A stretch of DNA of 64,000 bases from Scatophagus argus (lineage: Eukaryota; Chordata; Actinopteri; Scatophagidae): the NCBI RefSeq assembly GCF_020382885.2, contig NC_058508.1, positions 7,122,055-7,186,054 on the forward strand, given 5' to 3'. The position numbers were made by a program, and so were the translations under genes. The notes below the pieces were generated by a model that was given only the letters and a program-made list of their open reading frames with translations, was not told the origin of the DNA and did not search any database. This document shows, piece by piece, positions 11,183-23,541 of the stretch (positions are counted from its first letter, which is position 1; the number at the start of each line of letters is the position of its first letter).

Positions 11183-14100
11183 AATGTTGTCCTGTATCCA
11201 CGCTCACACTGGGATCAAAAATGAACAAAGTGCCAGCTGCAGCAGGCTGAGCCTTTAAAAAGCCTTTTTGTGTGTGTGATGATGCAGTGAGGGACTTTCC
11301 AAGAATAGACTGAAGGAAAACATGTTGTACAGGAAATAAAAGAGACGCTGAGGTGGAGCATATTGAAGGAAATGATGAATTTTACTTTAATAGGTGTATT
11401 TATGTTTTAAAAGCTTAAGATTACTTTGGAAATTCAGAGTAAATAATAACATGATACCAGAGATGAGAAGTTAAAGTATATCGATTTAAGTAATATTCTG
11501 AGTTTTGGCCTATTGTCCTTCACTTGACTATTGACATTGTTTTTATTTTCATACGTCCATTGAAAAGGTTGTTTTCATTTTGCAGATACAGGCCCTGGTT
11601 TAATTGTTAGAAAAGGAATTTACATACAAAGCACATGGCCAGTTTGAAAATAAATCATAAAGAAAATAAAAAGTCACTGTTGTCGAATAAACAACCAATA
11701 ATTTCTAAAAGACTGAAAATTAGCTACGCTCAGTGAATTACAACATTAAAGTGATGACTGTGATATCACTGCTTCAATAATAAGAAGGCTAAAACTGTCA
11801 GCTGAACACAACATGACAGTACTGTGAGTCTGGCTGAGCAGTTCAACCAGCAGCTGGAAAAGAAAGCCCCAAACCTCAGCATACCGTGTTCCTCACCACG
11901 TTTCTGCATGTGCAGGTTCACCGATCAATCAGTAAACAAATACCAACTATGTGAACCAGCCAGAAACAAACAACATGCCTGCAGTCACTGCGGTCACATT
12001 TCTTGGACACCAGTGATACTGTTAACGGTAACACAGTCGGGAAAACACAAAGTGAATTCAAAGGGGAACGTAGGCGGAACAGATGTACCAGTTCAGTGCA
12101 TTGGCAGCGCTGTCAATGGCAGCACATGTTCAAAACCTATCTTAGTATAAAGACTGGAAACCAGCCAGACACCCAAAAACTCATTGATTAACACACCGAG
12201 TGACTGAAGTGTGGAGGCTCGAGGATGTTACTGCTGCCATCCAGGAAATAATCTGGTACAAACCGTTTGATCAACCGGTCATCAATTTTTCTTCCTTTCT
12301 TTCTTTCTTTCTCGTTATTCACACACAAAGTCTCAGTCTCTTCCTTCTTCTAGGAAGACATGATACAACTGTTTTCGTAGACTCAGCAGTCATTTTACAG
12401 GAATCATAGAGGAGGCTTCTTTATTTTGGTGTAAAATTAGTGGATTGTCCCTTTAGCTCAACATGACTGAACCATACAGAGCTCTCAGGTGAAGCATGTG
12501 AGACTGGAGTTTTATATCCAGAGGTAAAAGTATTTTGTCAATGTTGCTCAGCAGAAAAGACCTTAATGAACACAAAGATGTAACTGCACCTAAAGAGAAA
12601 AGTGTTTGCTCTGTGTAATAAACTCACGTCCATATGAAACATTTCACTTGTTTATTTGTCACGAACCAGTTTGATCTTTTGGTCATTTTGTTGGATGTTC
12701 CTGTGAAGGTAGTGACTTGATGCCATGGTGATGCTGCTAAAAATAATAATAATAATAATAATCCATAATAATCCATAGATGTGTCAATTAAAATGATTTT
12801 ATTTCATTTTAATGGACGAATATATGAAGACTTAATACTAAAAATGGTGTGTTCAGTTTATCATTAAGTCTCACTGAAATGTTTTATCAACTGATCTGTT
12901 TTATGGTACTTTACATTGTTTGTTACTCTGTTTAACATCCCATATAGCAAAGTTTATTACCATCAATATCTGTCTTATCATATTGGTGCATATGGACTGA
13001 AATAAAGGTTGTGTCATTGGCAGAGAAGGACACGAAGACATTGATAATGGTTTTAAGGTTTTGTTGCACACTTGGACACAAAGAGGGACTTCCAGGCGTA
13101 CATGAGTTCTAAGGAATCTCTTTACTCCTTCGCTCACAGTAAAATACAGCAACAGATGCATGTGAGTGCAGCGTTTCTGTATGCTGCAGTCTGCTCAGGT
13201 ACACTGAGGGGATGCAAGCACACTCCCATGTTGTGACCCAAAGGACCCCTGAGCTGCCCACGAAGCACCAGTGTGAGCATCACTCCATTTAACCTTGCTT
13301 ACCTCGCCCAAATAATCTAGCTGTGAGTTCAAATACACATACTACATCCCAGTGAGCATAATAACAACACAAACAAATAAACACAAGGATGGGGGGTGTC
13401 TCGTGTCCATCAATGTCCAAAACATGTTGCATATCGCTATGGTCCCCACAGTTTTTACCTTAAAAGGCAATAACCTAACATTCTATGACTGTGCTTTGAA
13501 TTAGAATGGAATCACAGAATGGAATATTTTATAGAACATTACTGAGCAGAATTTGGCTCAGTTCACCTGCAGCCTTCGCCGTGTGAGCTACACATTTAGT
13601 GGGACCAAACAATAATCCAAACCGGAGCAAGAGTTTGAAGCCAGTGAACTGAACCATCAGTGAATACAAAACATCTTAAGTAAGTAGTTAGACAGTTAGC
13701 TTTTGAACTAATCCTTACTGTCATTCTGTTATATGCAGGAACAGATAAATCTAACACTTAAGGCCAGCTGGGTGCTCTTGGCTCTCAGATAACTGGCACA
13801 GATAACATGATGAGTGATTTATGCTTCTTTTAGTTATTCAAAGATTTTCTAAGTAAACTCTGAATGTGTAAAGAAACGTGTAACTTGTAAGCAGAGCAAC
13901 AGGACTTTGGTAAAGTTAGGCTGTTGAATGCCTGTAGAGGAGTACAAAAGTACAATTTATGCCACTGAAATGTGGTGGAATAAAAAGATAAAGTAGCATA
14001 AAATGGAAATAATCAAGTAGCTCAAGTACTTACTGTAAGAGCACTTGGTATTGTCAAAAGTAAAAGTACTCTTATGAATGTACTGAGGAGGAGTTAAATC

Positions 14101-14331
14101 CTTAACATCACAGCTTCTTAATCCATCATTTTGTATGTTAACTTTTTATCTGATAATAAACTGCAGCAGTCACATAAATATAGTGAATCATACAATAAAC
14201 ACCTCAATGAGTATAATATGACATATAATATATGTTAGTCCACGTAAAAAAGTGTCTCTTCCTATCAACGTGTGTGACAGGAGTCCAGTACCCAACAGGG
14301 ACAACAAACAGCACACAAACCAGTCAGCAAA
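11183..14331. other. Intergenic between the phafin-like and HMG-box genes; no gene seen
   Basis: The start of this stretch should hold the phafin-like promoter. The end should hold the HMG-box gene promoter; no clear TATA or GC box stands out. There is a short (AAT)n run near 12737-12761 and a CTTT-type run near 12295-12313. The small open frames here have no recognisable domain. Confidence 0.5.
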
Positions 14332-16437
14332 ATGGATCTGTTACCTGAGCAGGTTGACAGCACCATGACAGATAACGACTGGGAAGACTTGCTGTCTATT
14401 CTCAAGTCGACTGGAGTAGATTTAGTGGATGAAGCGCCGAATACTCTACCACCATCTACTTCACCCCAACCTTCAACTTCACATGCTCCTGTCAATGCTG
14501 AGACGGAGCTCCAGGAGGCTGACTGTGGTGTAGCAGACAATACCTGGGAAGACTTGCTGTCTATTCTCAAGTCTGCTGGAGTTGATTTAGTGGATGAAGC
14601 ACCTCACACTCCACCTTCAACTTCACCTCCTCCTGTCAATGCTGAGAAGAGGCACAATACCTACCCTCAACACCCACCCTCAGCACAACAATCATCCTCC
14701 AAAATGGATCCTCAAGAGTCTGACAATAACGTTGCAGATCAGATCTGGGGAGAGTTGCACTCCATTCTCAAGTCGGATGGATTTGATCTTCTGGATGACG
14801 CACCCGACCTGCTGCCTCTTTCACCTTCATTTTCACCTTCACCTCCTCCTCCTGTCCATGCTGAGCTGGAGGAGGGAGGATATGGTGGCTGTAGCTCCCT
14901 GGGAGCAGCTCCTCAGAGGGTCGAGCAGCAAAGTCAATTGTTGACAGCTCCCCCCATGAACTATGCACCACGTCAAGAAGACATGCAGCCAGGTCACCTG
15001 CACAGTCAGGCAGGTGCTTCCAGCCAGGGACAGGTAGGATACTCAGCATAGGCCAGGCACAGGTATCATTAGGAGTCTATGAGTACCTGTACTGATAAAC
15101 ATGCTATCAGTGTTGGATGTTTTATGTCAAAATGAAGCAAGAAACAAATCTGAATGTGAAATCACTTTGTTGTCCCTTCACATGCGTTGAATGTGATTCA
15201 TTGTAAAACACGACTGTGTGGCTATTTTGATAACTGATTCATCTTTTCATTTATTTTCTTCTGGCAAATTTGCTTTTGTGTTGACAACCAAATAACTTTG
15301 GGATTTGAGGTGACCGCAGCTTTTTGCTCTGTGGTCACCTGACCTTCACATGACGACACACTCCTGACCTCTGTGACCTTCAACAGAAACATATCGTAGC
15401 TCTATACCTCAGTGCCGTAGTTCCTCCAGATGTGTCTGACAGCAGCTCATTCAAAGTTATTAGAATTTATGAGGAGGGAACATCCTGACACCTAGGGGAC
15501 AGATGATGCCACTGCAGCATGTCAAATCACCTGTTCTGTGTCTGTTTGTGTCTCCAGCAACACAGCATACCAGTGACGGGGTTCCTTGAAGGCAACCAGA
15601 GCCTGCGTTATGTAGGACTGTGGTAAGTAACACACACATGAGTGAAAACATGAGTGAACACAGCTACTGAGTTTCAGTTTTAGTCGTCACACACACTCGA
15701 CCTACCACCTGAAGTGTGTATCTGTCTCTGTTTATGTGTGTAGGAATGGACAGCCGCTGTATGAGATTTGTGCTCCTGCTGTCTTTGCTGCTCCTCCAGC
15801 AGACGCGTCCAAATCAAAGTAAGTTTGCCCTGGACAGTTTTGGTCACGAATGTAATTTTCATAATTCTCATGAGTTGTGATTGTGGTCAACATGAATAAG
15901 TCAGACACAAAATCAAATTAGGATCTTCTTTTATTTAGTTTCAATCAGCTGTTTGATTTCAGGTGTCTGTTGTTTGTCCACTGATGTTCTGCATGAATAT
16001 GATTATAATCAGTGTCTCTTAATGTGTTTTAGTGGACAGTACAGCAGAGACAAGGTTCAATCTTACACACATCTTGTGTTTCCACTCTTGTAACATCACC
16101 TCCTCTCTCTCTGTTTTTGTCCAATAGAAAGAGAAAGCGTCAAAACCAGCAGGAGGGCGGTCAGTATATAAAGAAGCCCCCAAACGCCTTCATGCTGTTC
16201 CTGAATGAGCAAAGGCCACACGTTGAGGCCGAAATCAGAAGCCGAGGGAATGCGGCTGTAAACACGGTCCTGGGACAGAAGGTAAGTGTTTTGGTTCTGT
16301 ACGTTTGAGACACTCAGTGTCTCACACCTCTAACTCCAAATCTGATATTTAGCTTTTCATTTACTGTTTTATGATCAGAGAACAAACTGAACTCTAAAGG
16401 ATTTTGCAGCATTGTGTGATTGAAATGTCCTGCGCGC

Positions 16438-16471
<34 letters not shown>

Positions 16472-17897
16472 ATGCTATCTAACGTCTTGTTGTTGTCCGC
16501 CCACAGTGGAAGTCACTGTCACAGGAACAGCAGGCCACATATTACGAACAGGCCGACAGAGAAAGACGGCTCCACGCCCAGCAGCACCCGGACTGGTCGT
16601 CCAGTCACAACTATGTAAGTACACCCTGCTCACACACAGCTCACGACACACACACTACACAAGAGCTGACGACACACACTCACTGCAAAGAGTTTTTCTC
16701 AGCTGATGTCAAATGCAAAGTGTGTCGCGTTTGTTTTTGTGCAGGGCAAAAAGAGGAAGAGAGAAAGAAGAAGGAAGCCCACCTGTGCTGAAGGTAAGAG
16801 CATATTTCTGTGAATCACAGCGTGTTTTCATGTGAAATGTCATGAAAACTAGATGATGTGTGGACTTTTAAGGATTAATTCTGCATTTTGGAAAGCTATT
16901 GACCGTTTAACATCGATACAAGAGACTGAGGAGCAGAAACCAACTCACTCACACTTTGAAGATATGAAGTTCAGTGTTGGTCTACATTTTAGTAGATTTA
17001 ATATAAACGACACAAACAGCTTCCCTGCAGTGAACGACGACACTGACATAAAGTCTTTAACTGAAGACTGAACTGACGATTTTTACAAAGCTAATAAGAA
17101 ATCAGAATCATCAACACAAACTGTGACTTTTTCAAATTAAATATCATTTGATTCAGTGTTGGTATTAAAATGTTGTTTAACGCAGGTTTCAGAAACACCA
17201 TCTTGTTTTGAAAGATTTAGAAAACTGATCTGTGTTTCTGTCTGATTGTGTTGCTGCATCTGCATCCAAACCTGAAGATGAAACACAGCAGGCCAAGAAA
17301 GTGTGTGTGACTCCAGTGCAGACAGCAGTGACGGAGGCCTTCGTCCCACAGACAGATGTGTTCGAGCCTCACGCACACGCAGATGTGTTCGAGCCTCACA
17401 GACACACAGATGTGTTCGGGCCTCACAGACACACAGATGTGTTCGAGCCTCACGCATACGCAGGTGTGCTCGAGCCTCACACACAAACAGGTGTGTTCGA
17501 GCCTCACGTACACACAGATGTGTTCGCGCCTCACAGACACACAGATGTGTCCGAGCCTCACAGACACACAGATGTGTTCGAGCTTCACGCATACGCAGGT
17601 GTGCTCGAGCCTCACACACAAACAGGTGTGTTCGAGCCTCACGTACACACAGATGTGTTCGCGCCTCACGTACACACAGATGTGTTAGAGCCCAGCATTC
17701 AGTATGTGACGTTGTCCCTGCCTCCTGACTGGATGTTCCAGCAACAGCTTCCAGTTCATTCGCCTCCACCAACTCACACACAGACGTCTATCAGCCAGTC
17801 ACAGACAAGCTACCCAGCCAATGACGGAGCAGCTCGATCCCCTTCCAATCACTGCACAGCCTCAGCTGCACATGGACAGACTCAGTGTCCTCCGTAG
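14332..17897 (+). CDS. Divergent TCF/LEF-type HMG-box protein with internal repeats
   Basis: Seven exons: 14332-15033, 15558-15622, 15744-15818, 16128-16281, 16507-16614, 16745-16793, 17278-17897. All junctions are GT-AG and in phase, giving 590 residues. The HMG box is encoded by exons 4-6: IKKPPNAFMLFLNEQRP, then WKSLSQEQQATYYEQADRER, then a basic GKKRKRERRRK tail. It is TCF/LEF rather than SOX type: it has the LH..Q.P.WS..NYGKK end, and introns fall after GQK and after HNY, which match known TCF/LEF intron positions. Exon 1 holds three copies of a WEDLLSILKS..VDLVDEAP motif (residues 14-38, 69-92, 136-159), each followed by a Pro/Ser linker ending VNAE or VHAE. The usual TCF/LEF beta-catenin-binding N-terminus and the C-clamp are not recognisable. 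The last exon holds a 9-residue tandem array. Likely a nuclear DNA-binding protein; dependence on Wnt signalling is doubtful. The acceptor of exon 7 has a weak pyrimidine tract and is the least certain junction. Confidence 0.85.
16440..16469. repeat. (TG)n microsatellite
   Basis: A TG run in the HMG-box gene intron, about 40 bp before the acceptor of the exon encoding the second half of the HMG box. Confidence 0.9.
17355..17693 (+). repeat. 27-bp coding minisatellite (12.5 units)
   Basis: Tandem 27-bp units encode the 9-residue unit DVFEPHRHT and variants (AHA, AYA, TQT, VHT endings) inside the last exon of the HMG-box gene. Twelve full units run from 17355 to 17678, then a partial DVLEP. 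Units 4-7 are near-copies of units 9-12, showing a 135-bp higher-order period. All units keep frame, and the array is open in several other frames too, because the unit length is divisible by three and the unit lacks stops. Confidence 0.95.
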
Positions 17898-17951
17898 CTT
17901 CTTTATTATTATTATTTACTTTTTTTTTTTGCAATTTTGCGGAATCTGATC

Positions 17952-17957
17952 AATAAA
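17952..17957 (+). terminator. Poly(A) signal of the HMG-box gene
   Basis: AATAAA lies 55 bp after the TAG stop, in a T-rich context. This is consistent with a short 3' UTR. Confidence 0.6.
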
Positions 17958-18685
17958 ATGTAGTAACCTAATTAATGATGATGTATTATCATTGGCTAAG
18001 ATGAGACCTTAGTGAGCCTCAGGGTGTGAACTGATAAGCAACACTGCAGTATACAAAGCAGTGACAATAAGCCCCACCTTCAGCAGCTGAAACATTAATG
18101 TGATCATGACATTAAGGCTCATTCTGCATAATGTGCATTTTGGCTTTGATGTCTTTAGTAGATTTGGATTTCTGATGGAGATGGACTGATGGAGGTCTGA
18201 CCTGTGAAGACAAATACACTCAGTTTGGCTAGTTTGGTTACCTTCATATGATGTGGTCATAATGTGGTCCAACTTCTGCCTGCTGGCTGAATACATATTA
18301 ATTTTTGCTCAGACTGTACCCCAGTCAAGATAAGTCAAGATAAACAGCATAAGCTCCACGTTCCCTCACTATTGTTGGAGACATGTCAGAAAACTTCACT
18401 GCGGTAGCCTGCCTCAACCGGCAGGGGGCGCTATGAGTATATGTGTAACCCTCTTCAAACAAGCCCAGTTGGCCCCAGAAAAGGCACATGTGAGCTGTGT
18501 CAGCTGAAACAGATAACCAGCTGAAAGTAATGGATTCTCTTTCTTCTTTGTCTAATTCTGTTTAGCACCAACATCTGTTGAACACTGAGAGAGCACAGGC
18601 CATACTGGTTTATGTTTTGAAACATTTATCTTCATGGATAAGAAGGAACCAGCCCAAGGCCAGATTTCTATATAAACACCGTGCA
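17958..18685. other. Intergenic; no gene seen
   Basis: Unique-looking sequence between the HMG-box gene and repeat copy B. No exon or element was recognised. Confidence 0.4.
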
Positions 18686-19571
18686 ATGCAAGTTACTTCA
18701 TAAGGAAACTTATTCCCCAACAATAAATAATTTCTTATTAAATTATATAACAGAAAATACATATTTAATAGAATCCAACTCCACCTTTGAAATAATTTGA
18801 AATAATAATAATTTGTGTCCCTGTATATAAATTAAACTTTTGGGACTTTTGATGTTCGACTTACAACATTTGGAAGATAGAAAGCAGCTCAGGATGAGTC
18901 CAGCCCCATCACAGCTGTCTGACTTTTTTCTCAGACATAATAGTCCCAGTTAAAACTGAATCAAAGATATTAAATGTTTTCTGTACCATTAAGTTTATTA
19001 TCACAGGGAATTTCCACTTTTGCTGCTTAAATGCAAAGTCTCGTTGGCATTATTGAGTGCACTGAAGTGCACCATATCCACCATGTCCCCATAGTTTTTG
19101 AAAACAAAACACAGCAACAGAGACACAATTTCATGTACCATCAGAGTGGACATTTCTGGGAGAAGCTTCTCACTGACTGTAAAGCCTTCAGACAAAGATG
19201 TGAGTGTCAGCACAGTTCTGCTGTACTTGCTATACAAATACAAAAGTGCTTCATTCGTCTGCATTTGTGCAGCATCAGCGATAGTGCTCCTGTGGTTCCA
19301 ACACAGCAGGTAAGGTTAACCAACAGCTGTAAATGCACTCTGTATTCAAAGTTCTCTGACAGGAAAATATGCCACATTTCCTTGTTGTTGTTGTCCCTTG
19401 TATGAAAAGCGACAAACAGGTTTGACACTCCAACAAATGACTCACCCATGATGAGAAAGCATTTGGGTTTGTTCCAGTTTTTACCAAGTGTTTATGAAAG
19501 CCCATTAAGCCTCTTGGAAAATGTCGTGTCATGTGAAATGTTTATATCAGCCTATTGGATCGAATCAAAAT
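18686..19571. repeat. Direct repeat copy B (~0.9 kb), partner at 8.6-9.5 kb
   Basis: Matches copy A in two blocks (about 18686-18828 and 18996-19571), same orientation and very high identity. The middle spacer (18829-18995) is unrelated to that of copy A. The small open frame with a hydrophobic C-terminus and a CAG/GTAAGG donor is kept here too (about 19098-19310). The two copies bracket the phafin-like and HMG-box genes. Confidence 0.8.
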
Positions 19572-20378
19572 CAGAAACAGCAATTGAGGGCAGTTCAAAA
19601 TGAACTGGTGTTTGCTGTTATGGACTTTTTTATCCTGAGGTACATAACAAGGAAGATGTAGAAATCTCATTTTCTTCTGCTGACTTCATCTTAAACAGAC
19701 AACCTCACACATTTTTATTGTCAAACAACCCACACCCTCCTTGTTTGTACTGGCAAAGCCTCCGTCAACAGAAACCACCTAAACATCTGCCGATCCCTCT
19801 GCTCACACACCAACAGGCTGCCAGTCCGAAGTAGACAAAAACACACTTTGTCACATTTAAAAGGTCACAGGAAAGACCCAGCTGTTCACAACATCGTAGC
19901 CATTTTGCTGTCCTCCATGTTTACTGTCCAGTTGCTGACTGCTCTCATCTCTGTGGGCCTCTTGGTTTGGTAACCCGTACATGAACGACCTGCCTGTAAG
20001 CATTTAAAGTCCATGTAAGGCAAATTCCAAGAAGTTTTGATTGATCCCAATACTTCTGTCTATATATTGTGCCTTTAATGGATTACAACACCAGGTTATG
20101 CAAGCAGTCTCAGTTGGCTGTTACTGTTATTATTATTGTCATAATTGGACTCCTGTTCATTCATAACTATACTGATACTGTATGTAAAGTCAGTCCTCAA
20201 GATCATATGAATTTAAACAGTTTTATTTTTGTGCACAACAGGACAAGTTTAAATCAGATACATCTCCAAGCAACTGCAGATCTACATCTCTTAATGATTA
20301 ATATTTCTGACAATAACTGACAAATTCTCAAAGTCTCATCTTTAACAAAACTGTTAAACACAGCAGAAGTTGAGTTTC
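19572..20378. other. Intergenic; no gene seen
   Basis: No convincing exon. The end of this stretch is the 3' flank of the galectin gene on the minus strand. Confidence 0.4.
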
Positions 20379-21345
20379 TTAGCAGATCTTGAAGGAGGTG
20401 AGTTTAAAGTCCCCTTGGATTCTGATGTAGTTGATAACATCCATGCTATCGCGGTTGGGAAACTGGACTTCCTGTCCATCGGGAAGCTCGACTTCAAACA
20501 CATCTCCAGCCAACTTCAACATAATCTAAAATAGAAAAGATAATAAAGTAAAATATTCAGTAAACTATTGTTTTTATTAATAGAAAATCTCTGAAGCTCT
20601 TGCCAAACCTCTCCAGGGAGAGGTGGGGAATATGTTTCTTGTGATTCGGCTGAACAGCTAGACCTTCCAAACCTTACTGCAACAGAATACACACATCTTC
20701 ACTCGTTTCAGGCAGATCCCCTCACCTTGACGTCTGTGCCCCTCTGTAAGGGGTTGTGAATTTCCCGTTTCTCTTCACCCCAACAACCGGCGGTTTTGGA
20801 GTTGCAAACAAGAACAGATCCGTCAGTGTCATCATGGAAACGAGGGTTAAAGTGCAGCGCCAGGTCGTCTTGGTCACAGCCGAGGTCGATCTGGAATCTG
20901 AGTGAATCCGAGATTATACAGCAAATGTACAGTAGTCTTAATATTGAGATGCTTGCAGAGCTTAGAACAACTCAAAGGTTAAGTTTGTCACTGCAGCAGG
21001 TAACCAGAATACATCTGCACCGATATCACAATAATGTTTTATTCAACTGAGAAATAATGTAATGGATTCGTTTAGCTTACCTCTCAGCATCATGCAGAAT
21101 TAACCCCTTCACTTTCAGCTGATCTCCAGCTCTCAGACTTGCATTCTTCATCTCAAGATACTGAGAAATACAGATTCGTTCAAAAATAAAAGGTTACTTT
21201 TAGCCATGATGGCAGTAGACTTGTGAACAGGCAAAGATTGGTATTTGTCAGCCATTTCTATTCACCAAATTACAGAGTGTAAATCTGTACTTTGTTTGTG
21301 TGCAGTGACGGAGTAACAGAAAGCAGTTTAACATACCATGCTCAT
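20379..21345 (-). CDS. Prototype galectin (beta-galactoside-binding lectin)
   Basis: Four coding exons on the minus strand: 21345-21337 (only Met-Ser-Met), 21160-21081, 20897-20726 and 20525-20379. They give 135 residues, the exact length of galectin-1. The single carbohydrate-recognition domain keeps every canonical sugar contact: HFNPR, then VCNSK, then WGEEKRE. The C-terminal strand motif VQFPNR is also present. There is no signal peptide, as expected for galectins, which leave the cell by an unconventional route. Prototype galectins usually act as dimers that crosslink glycans in immunity and adhesion. The gene resembles galectin-1/2; linkage to pick1 matches human 22q13, where LGALS1 and LGALS2 lie near PICK1. 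It is too divergent to choose between these symbols. A 5' UTR exon may lie upstream but cannot be placed. Confidence 0.92.
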
Positions 21346-22890
21346 TTTGGGTTCTGGTGTTGGTGAAACGTCCTGCAGCTGATGGGAGATATCAGAAGAT
21401 GGTCTTAGCACACAGGCACAGTCAAAATGGAAGTAGCTTGACCGTGATGTTTCACCTGATTTATGATGTAAAGAACAAAAGACTTCCAACAGTTACAATG
21501 TGACCCATTCATCATCAGGTCAATCAAGTAGCCCATTCAATGCAGATGTGCCGCTGTGTTTAATCACTGCTGTTGAACTAACAGGTATCAGTTGGCTCCT
21601 TGATCACAGAACAGACTGTGAATAACAGCTGTGACAGTGGCACTGTGAAGCAATTGAAATATACTGTATATTATTCAGTCCCTACTCCAATCAAAGGCTT
21701 ACATAGTCTCTTATAGATGATAACTACAGTAATTAGAATCTTTACTGCCCCTCAGAGGTCACAGTCAGGGACTGCAACATATTAAATCCATCAAATCAGC
21801 ATTAATGTCGGCATTATTGCATATCATTACATCCTCGGATTTAAAATACAGAGACTAAACTATCAATCAGAAATGAAAGTAGAATTCAACCATTATTTTT
21901 ACTGTTTAATCATTGGTAGTGTGAATAGTACAGACAATCATACGGATTATCTGCACTGATGGAGACTCTGTTATCTGTCATTGAAAAGACATGTACTAAA
22001 TGCATTCAACAAAAGCCTTCAACGTATTTATAAATTCGTGCTGCCTACCAGTGGCCACAGTGAGAAACTGCAACACATGACATTTGTCGAACTGCGTCAA
22101 TGCAGGAAACATGCACTTCTAATTGAGTAATGTTACAGTAAACAAATTGAAGCAAGTCGAATATAATATATAATGTATATATACCAGAGAGCAATCGTTT
22201 CTCATTGCGTCTGTTTGGGCACTTTATTTTGAAAGTCGTTTGAATTCGTTTTGTATTGTCATGTCTGCATTTATGCGACTTTTATCAGTTTAACATATAT
22301 TACAGTTCCATGCCGTGTCCACCTTATTTATTAAAAGACAGAGCTTTTTGTAATCAACAGTGTTTACTGCCCTCTAGTGTTCACTGTCTAGAACTGTGAT
22401 ACATTAAAATAAGCACCAATGGCCGCGGTGACTCATGGAGTCTGCTGAAGGTAGACACGAGCTATTTAGTCTCACTGACAGAGCTCAAGTTACTTGGTGT
22501 CACTGCCGTGAGAATATTAGCACTGCTGGAAAAGCTTAACAGCAGTGACAGTCGTGGTTTGACTACTGTCGTGGGTAACGATTCCCTACGGTGTAGTTTG
22601 ATTTAAACGTGATTATTCTATGATAATGTCGGTTATTTGATTTGATAGCGTCACTTGAGTCATTTTAATCTGAAAGTATTCACGGAAATTGGCACAGTGG
22701 TACATGTTTACATTATCGATAACTTGATGAATTTAGTGAGAATTAGATTCCGAAAATGCTGAAAGCTTATATTGGTGGATAACAGGGTCAACATCAATAC
22801 AAATTGTCAGTATAAACAAAGCTACTGCTCTCACGGAAGAAATAGGAGTTAGATGATTTAACTGTAACCTAGGCAAGGCAACGTCTCGGT
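21346..22890. other. Intergenic between divergent galectin and pick1 genes
   Basis: This stretch holds the galectin 5' flank and no recognisable exon. Between about 21.7 and 22.5 kb, phrases of the type 'actgccc(c)tc(a/t)g(a/t)ggtcac' recur near 21750, 22050 and 22370. They suggest a degenerate local repeat. Confidence 0.35.
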
Positions 22891-23019
22891 CTCAACGACA
22901 ACTTCCGCTTTGCCGGAAGTGACGATAAAGTAAACAGATGAGCTGTCAGTGGATCCTGAAATTAAGATAATTGCTTATAAAGGACATTTGTATGAGGAAC
23001 TACTGCATTTTTAATAAAG
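22891..23019 (+). promoter_or_regulatory. pick1 promoter and first non-coding exon
   Basis: Two oppositely oriented ETS-type sites, ACTTCCG at 22901-22907 and CCGGAAGT at 22913-22920, are followed by TGACG, with no TATA box. This is a common TATA-less vertebrate promoter layout. A donor (AAAG/GTAAAT) at 23019 probably ends a non-coding first exon, spliced to an acceptor at 23516 or 23525. The transcription start is inferred. Confidence 0.5.
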
Positions 23020-23541
23020 GTAAATCGTTTACGGTGTAATAACGTTTTTTAGCCAGTGATATTTGCTTTTCCTCTTGCCAATATCCTACAGTAGCCAGCA
23101 GCTAATCAGCCTGCGTTAGCAAGCAGTTTTCTTGCTGTTGACTTTGCTCACTGCAAAAAAACACAATGAAATACTATAAAATATGAACAATTGTTATTAC
23201 CGAAGAGGTCGATGAATTTAGTCTGACTGTTAGACGTGGACGTATTTAAGTGGCTAACATCGGCTAAATAGCTACCAGCTGTTTGTCCATCAGCTGCTGC
23301 AGCTAGCGTCTTCTCACTCGTAGCTGCAGAGCTTTGAAATAAATGAGATCAGGCAAACGAAGCTGCAGGGCTCATCAGTTCTGTTCTGAGTTTCAGTCAC
23401 TTTTATTTTATTTACTTCACTGAGCTGCTTAAATTGTTAGAAAACCGTGTTTTTCGTCATAATCACCACAGTCACGCCAAGTTTAACGTAACGGGTTTTG
23501 TTATAATCACTTACAGGTTTTACAGGAATAGGAGTCCTCCA

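Noticed and set aside
11824-12150. 108-codon open frame between the phafin-like and HMG-box genes
   Set aside because: Low-complexity composition, no domain, no splice partners and no promoter or poly(A) context.
17137-17781. Long open frames on both strands across the minisatellite, including a 214-codon minus-strand frame
   Set aside because: A 27-bp stop-free unit is automatically open in several frames. Only the plus frame that continues from the HMG exons has splice support.
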